DNA from: Lachnospiraceae bacterium
GTDB lineage: Bacteria > Bacillota_A > Clostridia > Lachnospirales > Lachnospiraceae
DNA length: 6,780 nt
Assembly: GCA_017523185.1 (NCBI GenBank)
Contig: JAFWXB010000209.1
Coordinates: 1-6,780 of the forward strand
Reading direction: 5' to 3'
This document shows positions 1 to 6,425 of the stretch, piece by piece. Under the pieces are notes generated by a model that worked only from the letters and a program-made list of their open reading frames with translations, had not been told where the DNA came from and did not search any database. How positions within the stretch are numbered: the stretch's first letter is position 1; every line of letters starts with the position of its first letter. Both the position numbers and the translations under genes were made by a program.

Positions 1-86
1 AATATTATGCAGTAGAAGGTGCAAATGTGTATTTCCAATTATTAAAAGATGGAAAGCCACAAGACCCACAAGAATTGTTTCCATAG
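1..86 (+). CDS. C-terminal end of an M23/LytM-type peptidase-domain protein (partial)
   Basis: Only the last 27 codons are in the window, read from base 3 to the TAG at 84-86; the start lies upstream. The visible tail contains NVYFQLLKDGKPQDP. This resembles the last strands of an M23/LytM (lysostaphin-like) domain, where active enzymes usually have an HLHFE-like strand followed by a turn such as KDGKPVNP. Here the HxH positions read N-V-Y, so if the alignment is right the domain lacks the last metal-ligand and catalytic histidines, as in non-enzymatic LytM proteins such as EnvC or some SpoIIQ-like sporulation proteins. Such proteins act at the cell envelope, either cutting peptidoglycan or regulating and scaffolding other proteins. 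The family call rests on a very short stretch and is inference; which M23 subgroup it belongs to cannot be told. No clear intrinsic terminator follows. Confidence 0.5.
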   Translation, partial: YYAVEGANVYFQLLKDGKPQDPQELFP

Positions 87-707
87 TATAATTCGTATAG
101 TATAAAATTAGTTGGATATTGTAAAGCAATTATTTATAATAGAAATACAGAGAGATATTGTTTTTCTAAACAAATAGACTTAAATATGAGTAAGATAAAA
201 GAAAGTATTATAGGAAAATCATCAAAGATGTTAGCACAAAAGATAACATAGTTTGGTGATTTTTCTTTTTGATATGAAATTAATATAAGTTCAAAATGTA
301 AGAAAATGGGATAAGTTATTAGGTTCTGAACAAGTAGCAGAAGCAAATTGCGAATGATTATTTGGTGAATAGTATGTAATTTTAGTATGAGTTTCACAAA
401 GGAAAAATCAGATAACATATAGAATTGTTGTAAAATTTTTTATATAATAATTTATTATTTTTATATCTAAGATAAGGTTTAATTTGAAAAAACAAAACTA
501 AGATAAAGTCTTAATTTTAAGAATTAGGTTAAGAATGAAAATTACGTTATCTTTATTAGTTAAGATAGATTTTTAAAAGTAATTATTTGTAGAATATGTT
601 TGTTGTTGTACAGATAGTATTTAGAAAAGCATGATAAACGAAATTCAGGTAATAAAGAAACAGTAACATATGTTTATAATAATAGGAAGTTTCTGATATG
701 GAAATCA
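87..707. other. AT-rich gene-free stretch, possible decayed sequence
   Basis: About 620 bases with no convincing gene on either strand. Plus-strand frames are broken by frequent stops. Two short pieces look slightly protein-like: codons 186-251 starting MSKIKESIIGKSSKM, and a run around 304-348 reading KWDKLLGSEQVAEAN, in different frames. They could be remnants of a decayed gene but I recognise neither. A 94-codon minus-strand frame over 134-418 is hydrophobic and compositionally driven and has no family motif. The stretch also holds scattered short repeats: ATAGTATAA at 83-91 and 97-105, GATAACATA at 242-250 and 412-420, TTTGGTGA at 252-259 and 361-368, and a 19/20-base pair at 467-517. I see no tRNA, riboswitch or clear terminator. 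Confidence 0.5.
467..517. repeat. Imperfect short direct repeat
   Basis: The 19 bases at 467-485 (ctaagataaggtttaattt) recur as 20 bases at 498-517 (ctaagataaagtcttaattt), differing by one inserted base and one substitution, with start points 31 bases apart. The surrounding DNA is very A/T rich, so part of the similarity may be chance. No function can be assigned. Confidence 0.4.
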
Positions 708-736
708 TTGATTTTCTAAATGATTTTTGTTATAAT
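708..736 (+). promoter_or_regulatory. Sigma-A-type promoter for the GIY-YIG gene
   Basis: The -35 box is TTGATT (708-713) and the -10 box is TATAAT (731-736), separated by 17 bases. An extended -10 element, TG one base before TATAAT (728-729), is also present. Transcription would start near 743, leaving a leader of about 23 bases before the ATG at 766. A 7-base inverted repeat (AATCATT 703-709 and AATGATT 719-725) overlaps the -35 box and could be an operator or chance. Confidence 0.7.
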
Positions 737-765
737 CGGTTCATTGTGGCGAAAAAAAGGATATT

Positions 766-1044
766 ATGAAAGAAAAACAAAATTATACATATATGGTACG
801 TTGTAAAGACAATAGTCTTTATATAGGCTGGACAAATGATTTAGAAAAAAGAATTAAGGCACATAACGAAGGGAAAGGGGCAAAATATACAAGACCTCGT
901 CGACCGGTAGAACTTGTGTATTATGAAGCCTTTGCAACAAAACAAGAAGCCATGAGCCGAGAGTATCATTTGAAAAAATTAAATCATAGGCAAAGGGAAC
1001 AGCTTGTTCAGAACAAAAGTGTCACGAATTTGTGTAGTATATAG
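766..1044 (+). CDS. GIY-YIG nuclease-domain protein, YhbQ/YazA (UPF0213) type
   Basis: A 92-residue protein that is essentially one GIY-YIG domain. Tyr9 (in YTYMV) sits where the Tyr of GIY lies, Y19-I20-G21 is the YIG element, Arg29 is in the conserved helix (LEKRIKAH), and Glu66 (SREYHLKKL) is in the place of the metal-binding glutamate. The GKGAKYTR segment (36-43) is typical of the YhbQ/YazA group, whose members are usually about 80-100 residues, so this one is full length. All expected active-site residues are present. Members of this group are predicted DNA-cleaving enzymes or DNA-processing proteins with poorly defined cellular roles; a precise substrate cannot be given. The start is supported by AAAAAAAGG ending at 760, five bases before the ATG, and by the promoter at 708-736. 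No clear terminator follows; a weak hairpin near 1057-1079 has no U-tract. Confidence 0.88.
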   Translation: MKEKQNYTYMVRCKDNSLYIGWTNDLEKRIKAHNEGKGAKYTRPRRPVELVYYEAFATKQEAMSREYHLKKLNHRQREQLVQNKSVTNLCSI

Positions 1045-1186
1045 TTCTGGCAGGCTAAATTTATGTTTAAACCTCATTAGTATAGCTGATATTTATAGAT
1101 TTGTGAAAAAATCATTACAAAAGATGAATAAGAGATTGATAAAGATTGTATTTTAAGTTTTTATAAGATAAATTTATATTTTGATT

Positions 1187-1194
1187 AGAAAGGA
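1187..1194 (+). promoter_or_regulatory. Ribosome binding site that fixes the helicase start
   Basis: AGAAAGGA is the only Shine-Dalgarno-like sequence before the helicase. It lies 13 bases ahead of the ATG at 1208, somewhat long but workable. The longer frame beginning with TTG at 1181 contains this site inside it and has no ribosome binding site of its own, so the ATG at 1208 is preferred. The 1045-1180 spacer shows no clear promoter: TTGATA at 1136-1141 has only a TATAAG at 1162-1167, a 20-base spacing. Confidence 0.65.
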
Positions 1195-1207
1195 TATACA
1201 ATATAGT

Positions 1208-2806
1208 ATGGAAACAGTTAGATTTGAAGAATTAGGATTATATCCACAGATATTAAAAGCAATTAAAGAAATGGGATTTGAAGAAGCAACTCCAATTCAA
1301 AGCCAAGCAATTCCAATGGTATTAAGTGGTGTTGATGTGATTGGACAAGCACAAACAGGAACGGGAAAAACAGCGTCCTTTGGTATTCCACTTCTTATGA
1401 AAGTAGACCCGAATAATAAAAAAACACAGGCTATTGTACTTTGTCCAACAAGAGAACTTGCAATTCAATGTGCAGAAGAAATTCGTAAACTTGCGAAATA
1501 TTTGCATGGTATCAAAGTGCTTCCTGTGTATGGTGGACAAGATATTACAAGACAGATTAAAGCATTAAAAGGTGGGGCAACTATTATTATTGGAACACCG
1601 GGACGTGTGATGGACCATCTTCGCAGAAAAACAATTCGTTTAGATTATGTAGAAACAATGGTTTTAGATGAAGCTGATGAAATGTTAAATATGGGATTTC
1701 GTGAAGATATTGAAACAATTCTTTCTTATATTCCAAATGAAGAACGACAGACTGTTTTATTTTCAGCGACAATGCCAAAACCAATTTTAGAAATCACTAA
1801 AAAGTACCAAAATAATGCAACTACAATTAAAATTACAAAAAAAGAATTAACTGTACCAAGTATTGAACAGTATTACTATGATATTCGCAGAAATGATAAA
1901 ATTGATGTATTGTGCAGATTGCTTGATTTTTACAATCCAAAGTTGTCACTTGTATTCTGCAATACAAAACGTATGGTAGATGAACTTGCATTTGAACTTA
2001 CAAGTAGAGGTTATGCAGCAGAAGCTATTCATGGAGATATGAAACAGGCACAGCGTGATAGAGTTATGAAAAATTTTAGAACAGGAAAAACAGATATTTT
2101 AATTGCAACAGATGTAGCAGCAAGAGGAATTGACGTAGATGATGTAGAAGCTGTTTTTAACTATGACTTGCCACAAGATAATGAATATTATGTGCATAGA
2201 ATTGGGCGTACAGGTCGTGCAGGCAGAACTGGTCGTGCATTTAATTTTATTCGAGGAAAAGAAGTTTATCGTTTAAAAGAAATTCAAAGATACTGTAAAA
2301 CAAAGATTTATGCACAGCCAATTCCATCAGCTCATGATGTAGAACAGATTAAGGCTGAAAAAATCTTAGACCGTATTGGTGAAATTATTGATGAAGTACG
2401 TTTAAAAGATATGATTGATATTATCGACCATGTGGTAAATACAACCGATTATACAGCAACGGATATTGCAGCAGCCTTTTTAAAGCAGGCAATTGGTGGT
2501 GTGGAACTTTCAAAAGAAGAACGTGAACTTGATGAGATGTTTGCTGAAGATACAGGTGCAGAAGAAGGCATGGTACGTTTATTTATTAATGTAGGTAGAA
2601 AAGACAAGGTTCGCCCTGGAGATATTTTAGGGGCAGTTGCAGGAGAAGCTCGTATTTCCGGAAAATTAGTTGGTGCAATTGATATGTATGATAATTATAC
2701 CTTTGTAGAAGTGCCAAAAGAACATGGAAAAGATGTATTAAAAGCTATGAAAGACGTAAAAATTGAAGGAAAATCTATTAATATTGAACCGGCAAATCGA
2801 AAATAA
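1208..2806 (+). CDS. DEAD-box RNA helicase with DbpA-type RNA-binding domain (CsdA/DeaD/CshA-like)
   Basis: A 532-residue ATP-dependent RNA helicase of the cytoplasm. Such proteins unwind short RNA duplexes in ribosome assembly, mRNA decay and cold adaptation. Motifs, counted from the chosen Met: Q motif (Phe6, Gln31 in TPIQ), motif I AQTGTGKT (48-55), Ia PTRELA (80-85), Ib TPGR (130-133), II DEAD (154-157), III SAT (186-188), IV near LVFCNT (248-253), Va TDVAARGID (301-309) and VI HRIGRTGRAG (330-339). All are intact. Residues about 375-435 form a helical segment like the dimerisation region of CsdA/CshA, and about 454-527 match the DbpA/CsdA RNA-binding fold (VRLFINVGRKDKVRPGDIL). There is no Arg/Gly-rich tail. 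Core, helical region and RNA-binding domain together resemble CsdA/DeaD more than the short CshA layout, so I give no fixed symbol. The gene appears monocistronic and ends at a strong terminator. Confidence 0.95.
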   Translation: METVRFEELGLYPQILKAIKEMGFEEATPIQSQAIPMVLSGVDVIGQAQTGTGKTASFGIPLLMKVDPNNKKTQAIVLCPTRELAIQCAEEIRKLAKYLHGIKVLPVYGGQDITRQIKALKGGATIIIGTPGRVMDHLRRKTIRLDYVETMVLDEADEMLNMGFREDIETILSYIPNEERQTVLFSATMPKPILEITKKYQNNATTIKITKKELTVPSIEQYYYDIRRNDKIDVLCRLLDFYNPKLSLVFCNTKRMVDELAFELTSRGYAAEAIHGDMKQAQRDRVMKNFRTGKTDILIATDVAARGIDVDDVEAVFNYDLPQDNEYYVHRIGRTGRAGRTGRAFNFIRGKEVYRLKEIQRYCKTKIYAQPIPSAHDVEQIKAEKILDRIGEIIDEVRLKDMIDIIDHVVNTTDYTATDIAAAFLKQAIGGVELSKEERELDEMFAEDTGAEEGMVRLFINVGRKDKVRPGDILGAVAGEARISGKLVGAIDMYDNYTFVEVPKEHGKDVLKAMKDVKIEGKSINIEPANRK

Positions 2807-2842
2807 GGATTCGATAATTCAAGTTTACTGGTGGATTAAAAT

Positions 2843-2860
2843 ATCTTAAGAAAATCTTAA
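2843..2860. repeat. Short repeat TTAAGA-aaa-TCTTAA
   Basis: TTAAGA (2846-2851) and TCTTAA (2855-2860) form a perfect inverted repeat around three A residues. The same bases also read as a direct repeat, ATCTTAA at 2843-2849 and 2854-2860. It lies 37 bases past the helicase stop and just before TTGACT (2865-2870), which resembles a -35 box but has only a weak TAAATT (2887-2892) as partner. It could be a protein-binding site, a minor hairpin or chance. Confidence 0.35.
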
Positions 2861-2892
2861 TTAGTTGACTGATTGGATATTAATAATAAATT

Positions 2893-2944
2893 CGCTACAA
2901 TAGAAGCAGAAAAGAAATGCTTTTATTGTAGCGTTTTTATTTTT
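2893..2944 (+). terminator. Intrinsic terminator of the helicase gene
   Basis: CGCTACAATAGAAGCA (2893-2908) pairs with TGCTTTTATTGTAGCG (2918-2933), a 16-base-pair stem with a single G-U pair and a 9-base loop. It is followed at once by TTTTTATTTTT (2934-2944). This is a textbook Rho-independent terminator 86 bases past the helicase stop, and it isolates the helicase from the downstream operon. Confidence 0.93.
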
Positions 2945-3076
2945 GATATTAAATTTAGAATATGATACAAATGTATTTATGATAGAAAGACATATTTTTC
3001 ATTATAATTAGAAATATCTTTATGGAATAGAAAAATAACTTATGTTTTTGTGCAATTTTCGTCTTTTATCTAATTT

Positions 3077-3105
3077 ATATTATAAAACATAGGATTTTAT
3101 AATAT
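3077..3105. repeat. Perfect 11-bp A/T inverted repeat upstream of the regulator promoter
   Basis: ATATTATAAAA (3077-3087) and TTTTATAATAT (3095-3105) are exact reverse complements with a 7-base centre, catagga. It ends 29 bases before the -35 box of the response-regulator promoter, a position where an activator or repressor could bind. There is no U-tract, so it is not a terminator. OmpR-family regulators usually bind direct repeats, so autoregulation through this site is only a possibility. Confidence 0.5.
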
Positions 3106-3134
3106 GATTATGGTTATAAATATTTTATCATTTT

Positions 3135-3164
3135 TTGAAAAAGCATATATACAAATTGTATAAT
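3135..3164 (+). promoter_or_regulatory. Sigma-A-type promoter of the two-component operon
   Basis: TTGAAA (3135-3140) and a perfect TATAAT (3159-3164) are separated by 18 bases. The start would lie near 3171, giving a leader of about 85 bases before the ATG at 3256. It is the best-matching promoter in the spacer and the only one I see for both genes of the operon. Confidence 0.7.
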
Positions 3165-3255
3165 AAATAGAAATAAAATTATATAATTTGCATAAATAAT
3201 AAAAAAATTTATGGAAACAGAAAAAGTATGAAAAATAGATAAGGGGAATTAAAAG

Positions 3256-3945
3256 ATGTACAACGTATTAGTATGTGATGATGAAAAGGATATTGTATCT
3301 GCATTAAAAATTTATTTAACAAGTGAAGGATATCAAGTGTATGAAGCTTTTCATGGAAAAGAAGCAATAGAAATTGTAAAATCAAAAAATATTCATCTTG
3401 TGTTAATGGATATTATGATGCCTGTGTTAGATGGTATTCAAGCAATGGTAGAAATTCGAAAAATTTCTAATGTACCTGTCATTTTATTAACAGCAAAAGG
3501 AGAAGATACAGACAAAGTATTAGGACTTACGGTAGGAGCTGATGATTATGTTACAAAGCCGTTTAATCCTGTGGAATTGCAAGCAAGAGTAAAATCGCAA
3601 CTTCGTCGTTATATGCAACTTGGGAGTGGTACAATGTTAGCTGAAAAAGCACGCATTGGTGGAATTGAAATGGATGATAAAGCAAAAGAAGTAACATTAG
3701 ATGGTGAAAAAGTGAATCTTACAAGAACAGAATATGATATTTTGAAGTTACTTATGGAACATCAAGGGGAGGTTTTTTCTCCAAATCAGATTTATGAAAG
3801 AGTGTGGAAAGATAATCCTTATGGAACAGAAAATACAGTTGCTGTGCATATTCGTCATTTACGAGAAAAAATTGAATATAATCCACAAGAACCTCGTTAC
3901 TTAAAAGTGGTATGGGGACGAGGATATAAAATGGAAGGAGATTAA
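3256..3945 (+). CDS. OmpR/PhoB-family response regulator (VanR-like)
   Basis: A 229-residue cytoplasmic DNA-binding regulator, normal length for the family. The receiver domain (about 3-115) has the acidic pair Asp8-Asp9, the phosphate-accepting Asp52 in MDIMMP, switch residue Thr79, Tyr98 and Lys101 in KPF, so all phosphorylation residues are intact. The winged-helix DNA-binding domain (about 131-227) shows LTRTEYDILKLL (155-166), the recognition helix TVAVHIRHLREKIE (194-207) and the wing VVWGRGYKM (218-226). Segments such as VGADDYVTKPFNPVELQARV and QLRRY resemble VanR-type regulators, but nothing nearby suggests glycopeptide resistance. The start follows AAGGGGA (3241-3247) by eight bases. 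It is cotranscribed with the kinase three bases downstream, which is its likely phosphate donor. Target genes are unknown; its own promoter is a candidate. Confidence 0.95.
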   Translation: MYNVLVCDDEKDIVSALKIYLTSEGYQVYEAFHGKEAIEIVKSKNIHLVLMDIMMPVLDGIQAMVEIRKISNVPVILLTAKGEDTDKVLGLTVGADDYVTKPFNPVELQARVKSQLRRYMQLGSGTMLAEKARIGGIEMDDKAKEVTLDGEKVNLTRTEYDILKLLMEHQGEVFSPNQIYERVWKDNPYGTENTVAVHIRHLREKIEYNPQEPRYLKVVWGRGYKMEGD

Positions 3946-3948
3946 AAT

Positions 3949-6423
3949 ATGAAAAATCTGTTAAAAAAGAAATGGATAAGAGTAATTTTATATATTACAG
4001 GAATGTGTGCAGGACTGGGTATCACAGCTTCTCTTTTTGGCATTATTTTTATGTCATTTGGTTCTGCAAAAGATATTATACAGAAAGGACATGAAAACAT
4101 TGCAAGTAATTATGCTTCTATGATAGTAAATGCATATGAGTCGGAAGATTTAGAAACAGCGAATAAAGAGATTTCCGATACAAATTTTCAATATGCAATT
4201 ATTAAAAATATAAATGAGAATACCGTATCAAATATTTCCAGTAGAGAAAATTGGATAGCAACAAATATTCCGGAAGAAACAGATGTAACATTTATGTATC
4301 AATTTAATATATTTGAAGGTTCTTATAGAAATTATAATATTTCCAGTTTATTTGGAGCATTAAAGAGGGATTTATATAGCCATTATGGAACAATCAGTTG
4401 TGAAAATGAGATTACATATTATATTTTTGATAAAGACACAGGAATTTTTTATGTAAGTGCAGGAAGTTATTATTTTCCGGTAAAATTCATTTTCGTAAAT
4501 CATGGAGATTTGTCATATGATTACAAGTTACAAGAAATAGACGGAAAAATGTGTTATTATAACAATTATTATAATATGTTACTTGATACTACACAATATC
4601 AGACTTGGGAATGGATAAAACTCGGAGAAAATGGAAGTTATGGAAGCCAAATGACATTATATGACAATCAGTCGTATAGTGATATTAAATTTGCACAAAA
4701 TGCTACCTTTATTCAAGATAATCTTTATCAAAGTAGTGATTATAATATTACAAAGTGGGGAACTGTAAACTATACAGATACAAATATCCCAAAAGAATAC
4801 AGTATTGTAGCTCGAATTAATCCACAACAACCATATGAGGATTTTTTTGTAGAGTGGGAACGATTGGTGAATGATATACATTATTATCAAGATGATAGTG
4901 TATTTGTCTTATTTCAATTTATTGTGTTATTTTTATTGTGTGTATTTTGTTTGATTTATGGAACAACAAATGAAAAAGAAGAACTAACTTTTCTTAGAAA
5001 AGCACCATTACTTATGTATAGTGTTATTTTCATTAGTATTGAAGTATTATTGGGAGCAGGAATTGTGGGCTTTGTTGGGATTGTTTTCCATGAACAAGTA
5101 ACATTTTCCGTTAGTAATTTTATTGGTATTATTGCAGAAATAGTGTTAGTAATACTTGCATTTTTACTATTTTATATTACAAATATTACTGCTCGTATAA
5201 AAACAAAGACATTATATCGAAATAGTGAGGTTTATTATTTGATAAAGCCAATTGGATATTGTGGAAAAAGAATTACAGAAATTTTTAGAGAACTACGAGC
5301 TAATACACCGATATTTTGGAAATTTGTGATAGCAGAAGTAATTTTAACATGCATACAACTTTTTATTACAATGAATTTGTATAGATATAATATAGATATG
5401 TTAATTTTATTCGTACTTTTGTATAAGATTTTAGAAGTTTTAGGTGTTATGTTTGTAATCTATCAAATGATAGAATTGCAAAAAGGGGCAAAAAGAGTAG
5501 CTTGTGGTGATTTATTGAAACCAATTGATACGACACGTATGTTTTGGGAATTTAAAAAGCATGGAGAATATATCAATCAGACAGGAGAAGGGATTTCTCT
5601 TGCTGTGGAAAAACAATTAAAAAGTGAACGCTTTAAGACAGAATTGATTACAAATGTATCGCATGATATTAAAACTCCATTAACTTCGATTATTAATTAT
5701 GTGGATTTAATTAAAAAACAACATATTACAGATGAAACGCTTTGTGAATATATTGAGGTTTTAGACCGTCAATCAGCAAGACTTAAGAAATTGATTGAAG
5801 ACTTGATGGAGGCTTCCAAGGCTTCTACGGGGAATCTGACGGTTCATTTGGAGGAATGTAATGCAGATGTGTTGTTATCGCAGGTGATTGGAGAATTTGA
5901 AGAAAAATTTATCCAAAAAGGGCTACAAATTGTGTTAAATAAGCCGGAAACACAAGTTGTTCTTCAAGCTGATGGAAGACATTTATGGAGAGTGTTTGAT
6001 AATTTAATGGGAAATATTTATAAATACGCACAATCCAACACAAGAGTATATATTAATTTAGAAAAAACAGAAAGAGGTGTGAAATTTATTTTTAAAAATA
6101 TTTCCCAATCACAACTCAATATTTCAAGTGATGAATTACTGGAACGATTTGTGCGTGGAGATAGTTCCAGAAATACTGAAGGAAGTGGTCTAGGCTTATC
6201 AATTGCACAAAGTTTAACAGAGCTTATGGAGGGAACTATGCATTTGGATATTGATGGAGATTTATTTAAAGTAACATTGCAGTTTCCAATAGAATATAAA
6301 AAACAAGAATCCGTAGACGATATCTTTGAAAAAGAACCACAAGACGATATCTTTGAAAAAGTCGAAAAAAAATCAGATAAAAAATTAGAAAAAATAAAAA
6401 AATTTTTAAGAAAGAAATCATAA
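3949..6423 (+). CDS. Sensor histidine kinase with large outside domain and about six membrane segments
   Basis: An 824-residue membrane kinase expected to phosphorylate the regulator encoded just before it. Predicted layout: membrane segment 1 about 11-37; outside domain about 38-317; segments 2 (318-338), 3 (353-380), 4 (385-411), 5 (456-478) and 6 (482-509); a HAMP-like linker to about 560; a HisKA region with His572 in NVSHDIKTPLTS; and a HATPase domain with N box Asn685 and Asn689 (FDNLMGNIYKY), F box ERFVRGD (732-738) and G2 box GSGLGL (745-750). Basic loops at 339-352 and 412-455 fit the inside. No DxGxG G1 box is visible between N and F boxes, which I believe is common in this Firmicutes subgroup. 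The outside domain has about 30 Tyr in 278 residues and two Cys (151, 202). The tail (781-824) is charged, with DDIFEK twice. The start follows GGAAGGAG (3933-3940) by eight bases, inside the end of the regulator gene. The signal sensed is unknown. Confidence 0.93.
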   Translation: MKNLLKKKWIRVILYITGMCAGLGITASLFGIIFMSFGSAKDIIQKGHENIASNYASMIVNAYESEDLETANKEISDTNFQYAIIKNINENTVSNISSRENWIATNIPEETDVTFMYQFNIFEGSYRNYNISSLFGALKRDLYSHYGTISCENEITYYIFDKDTGIFYVSAGSYYFPVKFIFVNHGDLSYDYKLQEIDGKMCYYNNYYNMLLDTTQYQTWEWIKLGENGSYGSQMTLYDNQSYSDIKFAQNATFIQDNLYQSSDYNITKWGTVNYTDTNIPKEYSIVARINPQQPYEDFFVEWERLVNDIHYYQDDSVFVLFQFIVLFLLCVFCLIYGTTNEKEELTFLRKAPLLMYSVIFISIEVLLGAGIVGFVGIVFHEQVTFSVSNFIGIIAEIVLVILAFLLFYITNITARIKTKTLYRNSEVYYLIKPIGYCGKRITEIFRELRANTPIFWKFVIAEVILTCIQLFITMNLYRYNIDMLILFVLLYKILEVLGVMFVIYQMIELQKGAKRVACGDLLKPIDTTRMFWEFKKHGEYINQTGEGISLAVEKQLKSERFKTELITNVSHDIKTPLTSIINYVDLIKKQHITDETLCEYIEVLDRQSARLKKLIEDLMEASKASTGNLTVHLEECNADVLLSQVIGEFEEKFIQKGLQIVLNKPETQVVLQADGRHLWRVFDNLMGNIYKYAQSNTRVYINLEKTERGVKFIFKNISQSQLNISSDELLERFVRGDSSRNTEGSGLGLSIAQSLTELMEGTMHLDIDGDLFKVTLQFPIEYKKQESVDDIFEKEPQDDIFEKVEKKSDKKLEKIKKFLRKKS
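6315..6361 (+). repeat. Perfect 20-base tandem repeat inside the kinase tail
   Basis: agacgatatctttgaaaaag occurs at 6315-6334 and again at 6342-6361, a period of 27 bases or nine codons. It encodes the duplicated peptide DDIFEK (residues 790-795 and 799-804). The frame is kept, so this looks like a recent in-frame duplication in the non-catalytic tail, downstream of the ATPase domain. Confidence 0.9.
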
Positions 6424-6425
6424 AG

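Larger units (their letters stand above)
2807..3255. other. 449-base spacer between helicase and two-component operon
   Basis: No gene is visible on either strand. In order it holds an inverted/direct repeat (2843-2860), the helicase terminator (2893-2944), about 130 bases of featureless A/T-rich sequence, a perfect A/T palindrome (3077-3105), the promoter of the response regulator (3135-3164), and a leader of about 85 bases with no evident structure that ends in the ribosome binding site AAGGGGA (3241-3247). Confidence 0.7.

Noticed and set aside
87..92. TATAAT as a promoter just after the first gene
   Set aside because: No -35 box is found at the right distance, and such hexamers are common by chance in A/T-rich spacers.
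134..418. 94-codon minus-strand frame in the spacer
   Set aside because: No convincing ribosome binding site or family motif; its hydrophobic composition follows from A/T-rich DNA read on this strand.
1057..1079. Possible terminator after the GIY-YIG gene (AGG...CCT hairpin with GTTTAAAC nearby)
   Set aside because: The stem is short and interrupted and no U-tract follows.
1181..1207. Nine-residue N-terminal extension of the helicase from a TTG start
   Set aside because: There is no ribosome binding site before the TTG, while AGAAAGGA inside the extension serves the ATG at 1208, and METVRFEELGL matches the usual start of the family.
1322..1784. Two minus-strand frames inside the helicase gene (1322-1540 and 1587-1784)
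   Set aside because: They lie fully inside a strongly supported gene and have no recognisable motifs.
4657..4890. 77-codon minus-strand frame inside the kinase gene
   Set aside because: Shadow of the kinase sensor region; its composition mirrors A/T-rich codons and it has no motifs.
3256..6423. Vancomycin-resistance-type vanRS system
   Set aside because: The regulator resembles VanR in places, but no ligase, dehydrogenase or dipeptidase genes are present and the kinase layout differs from VanS.
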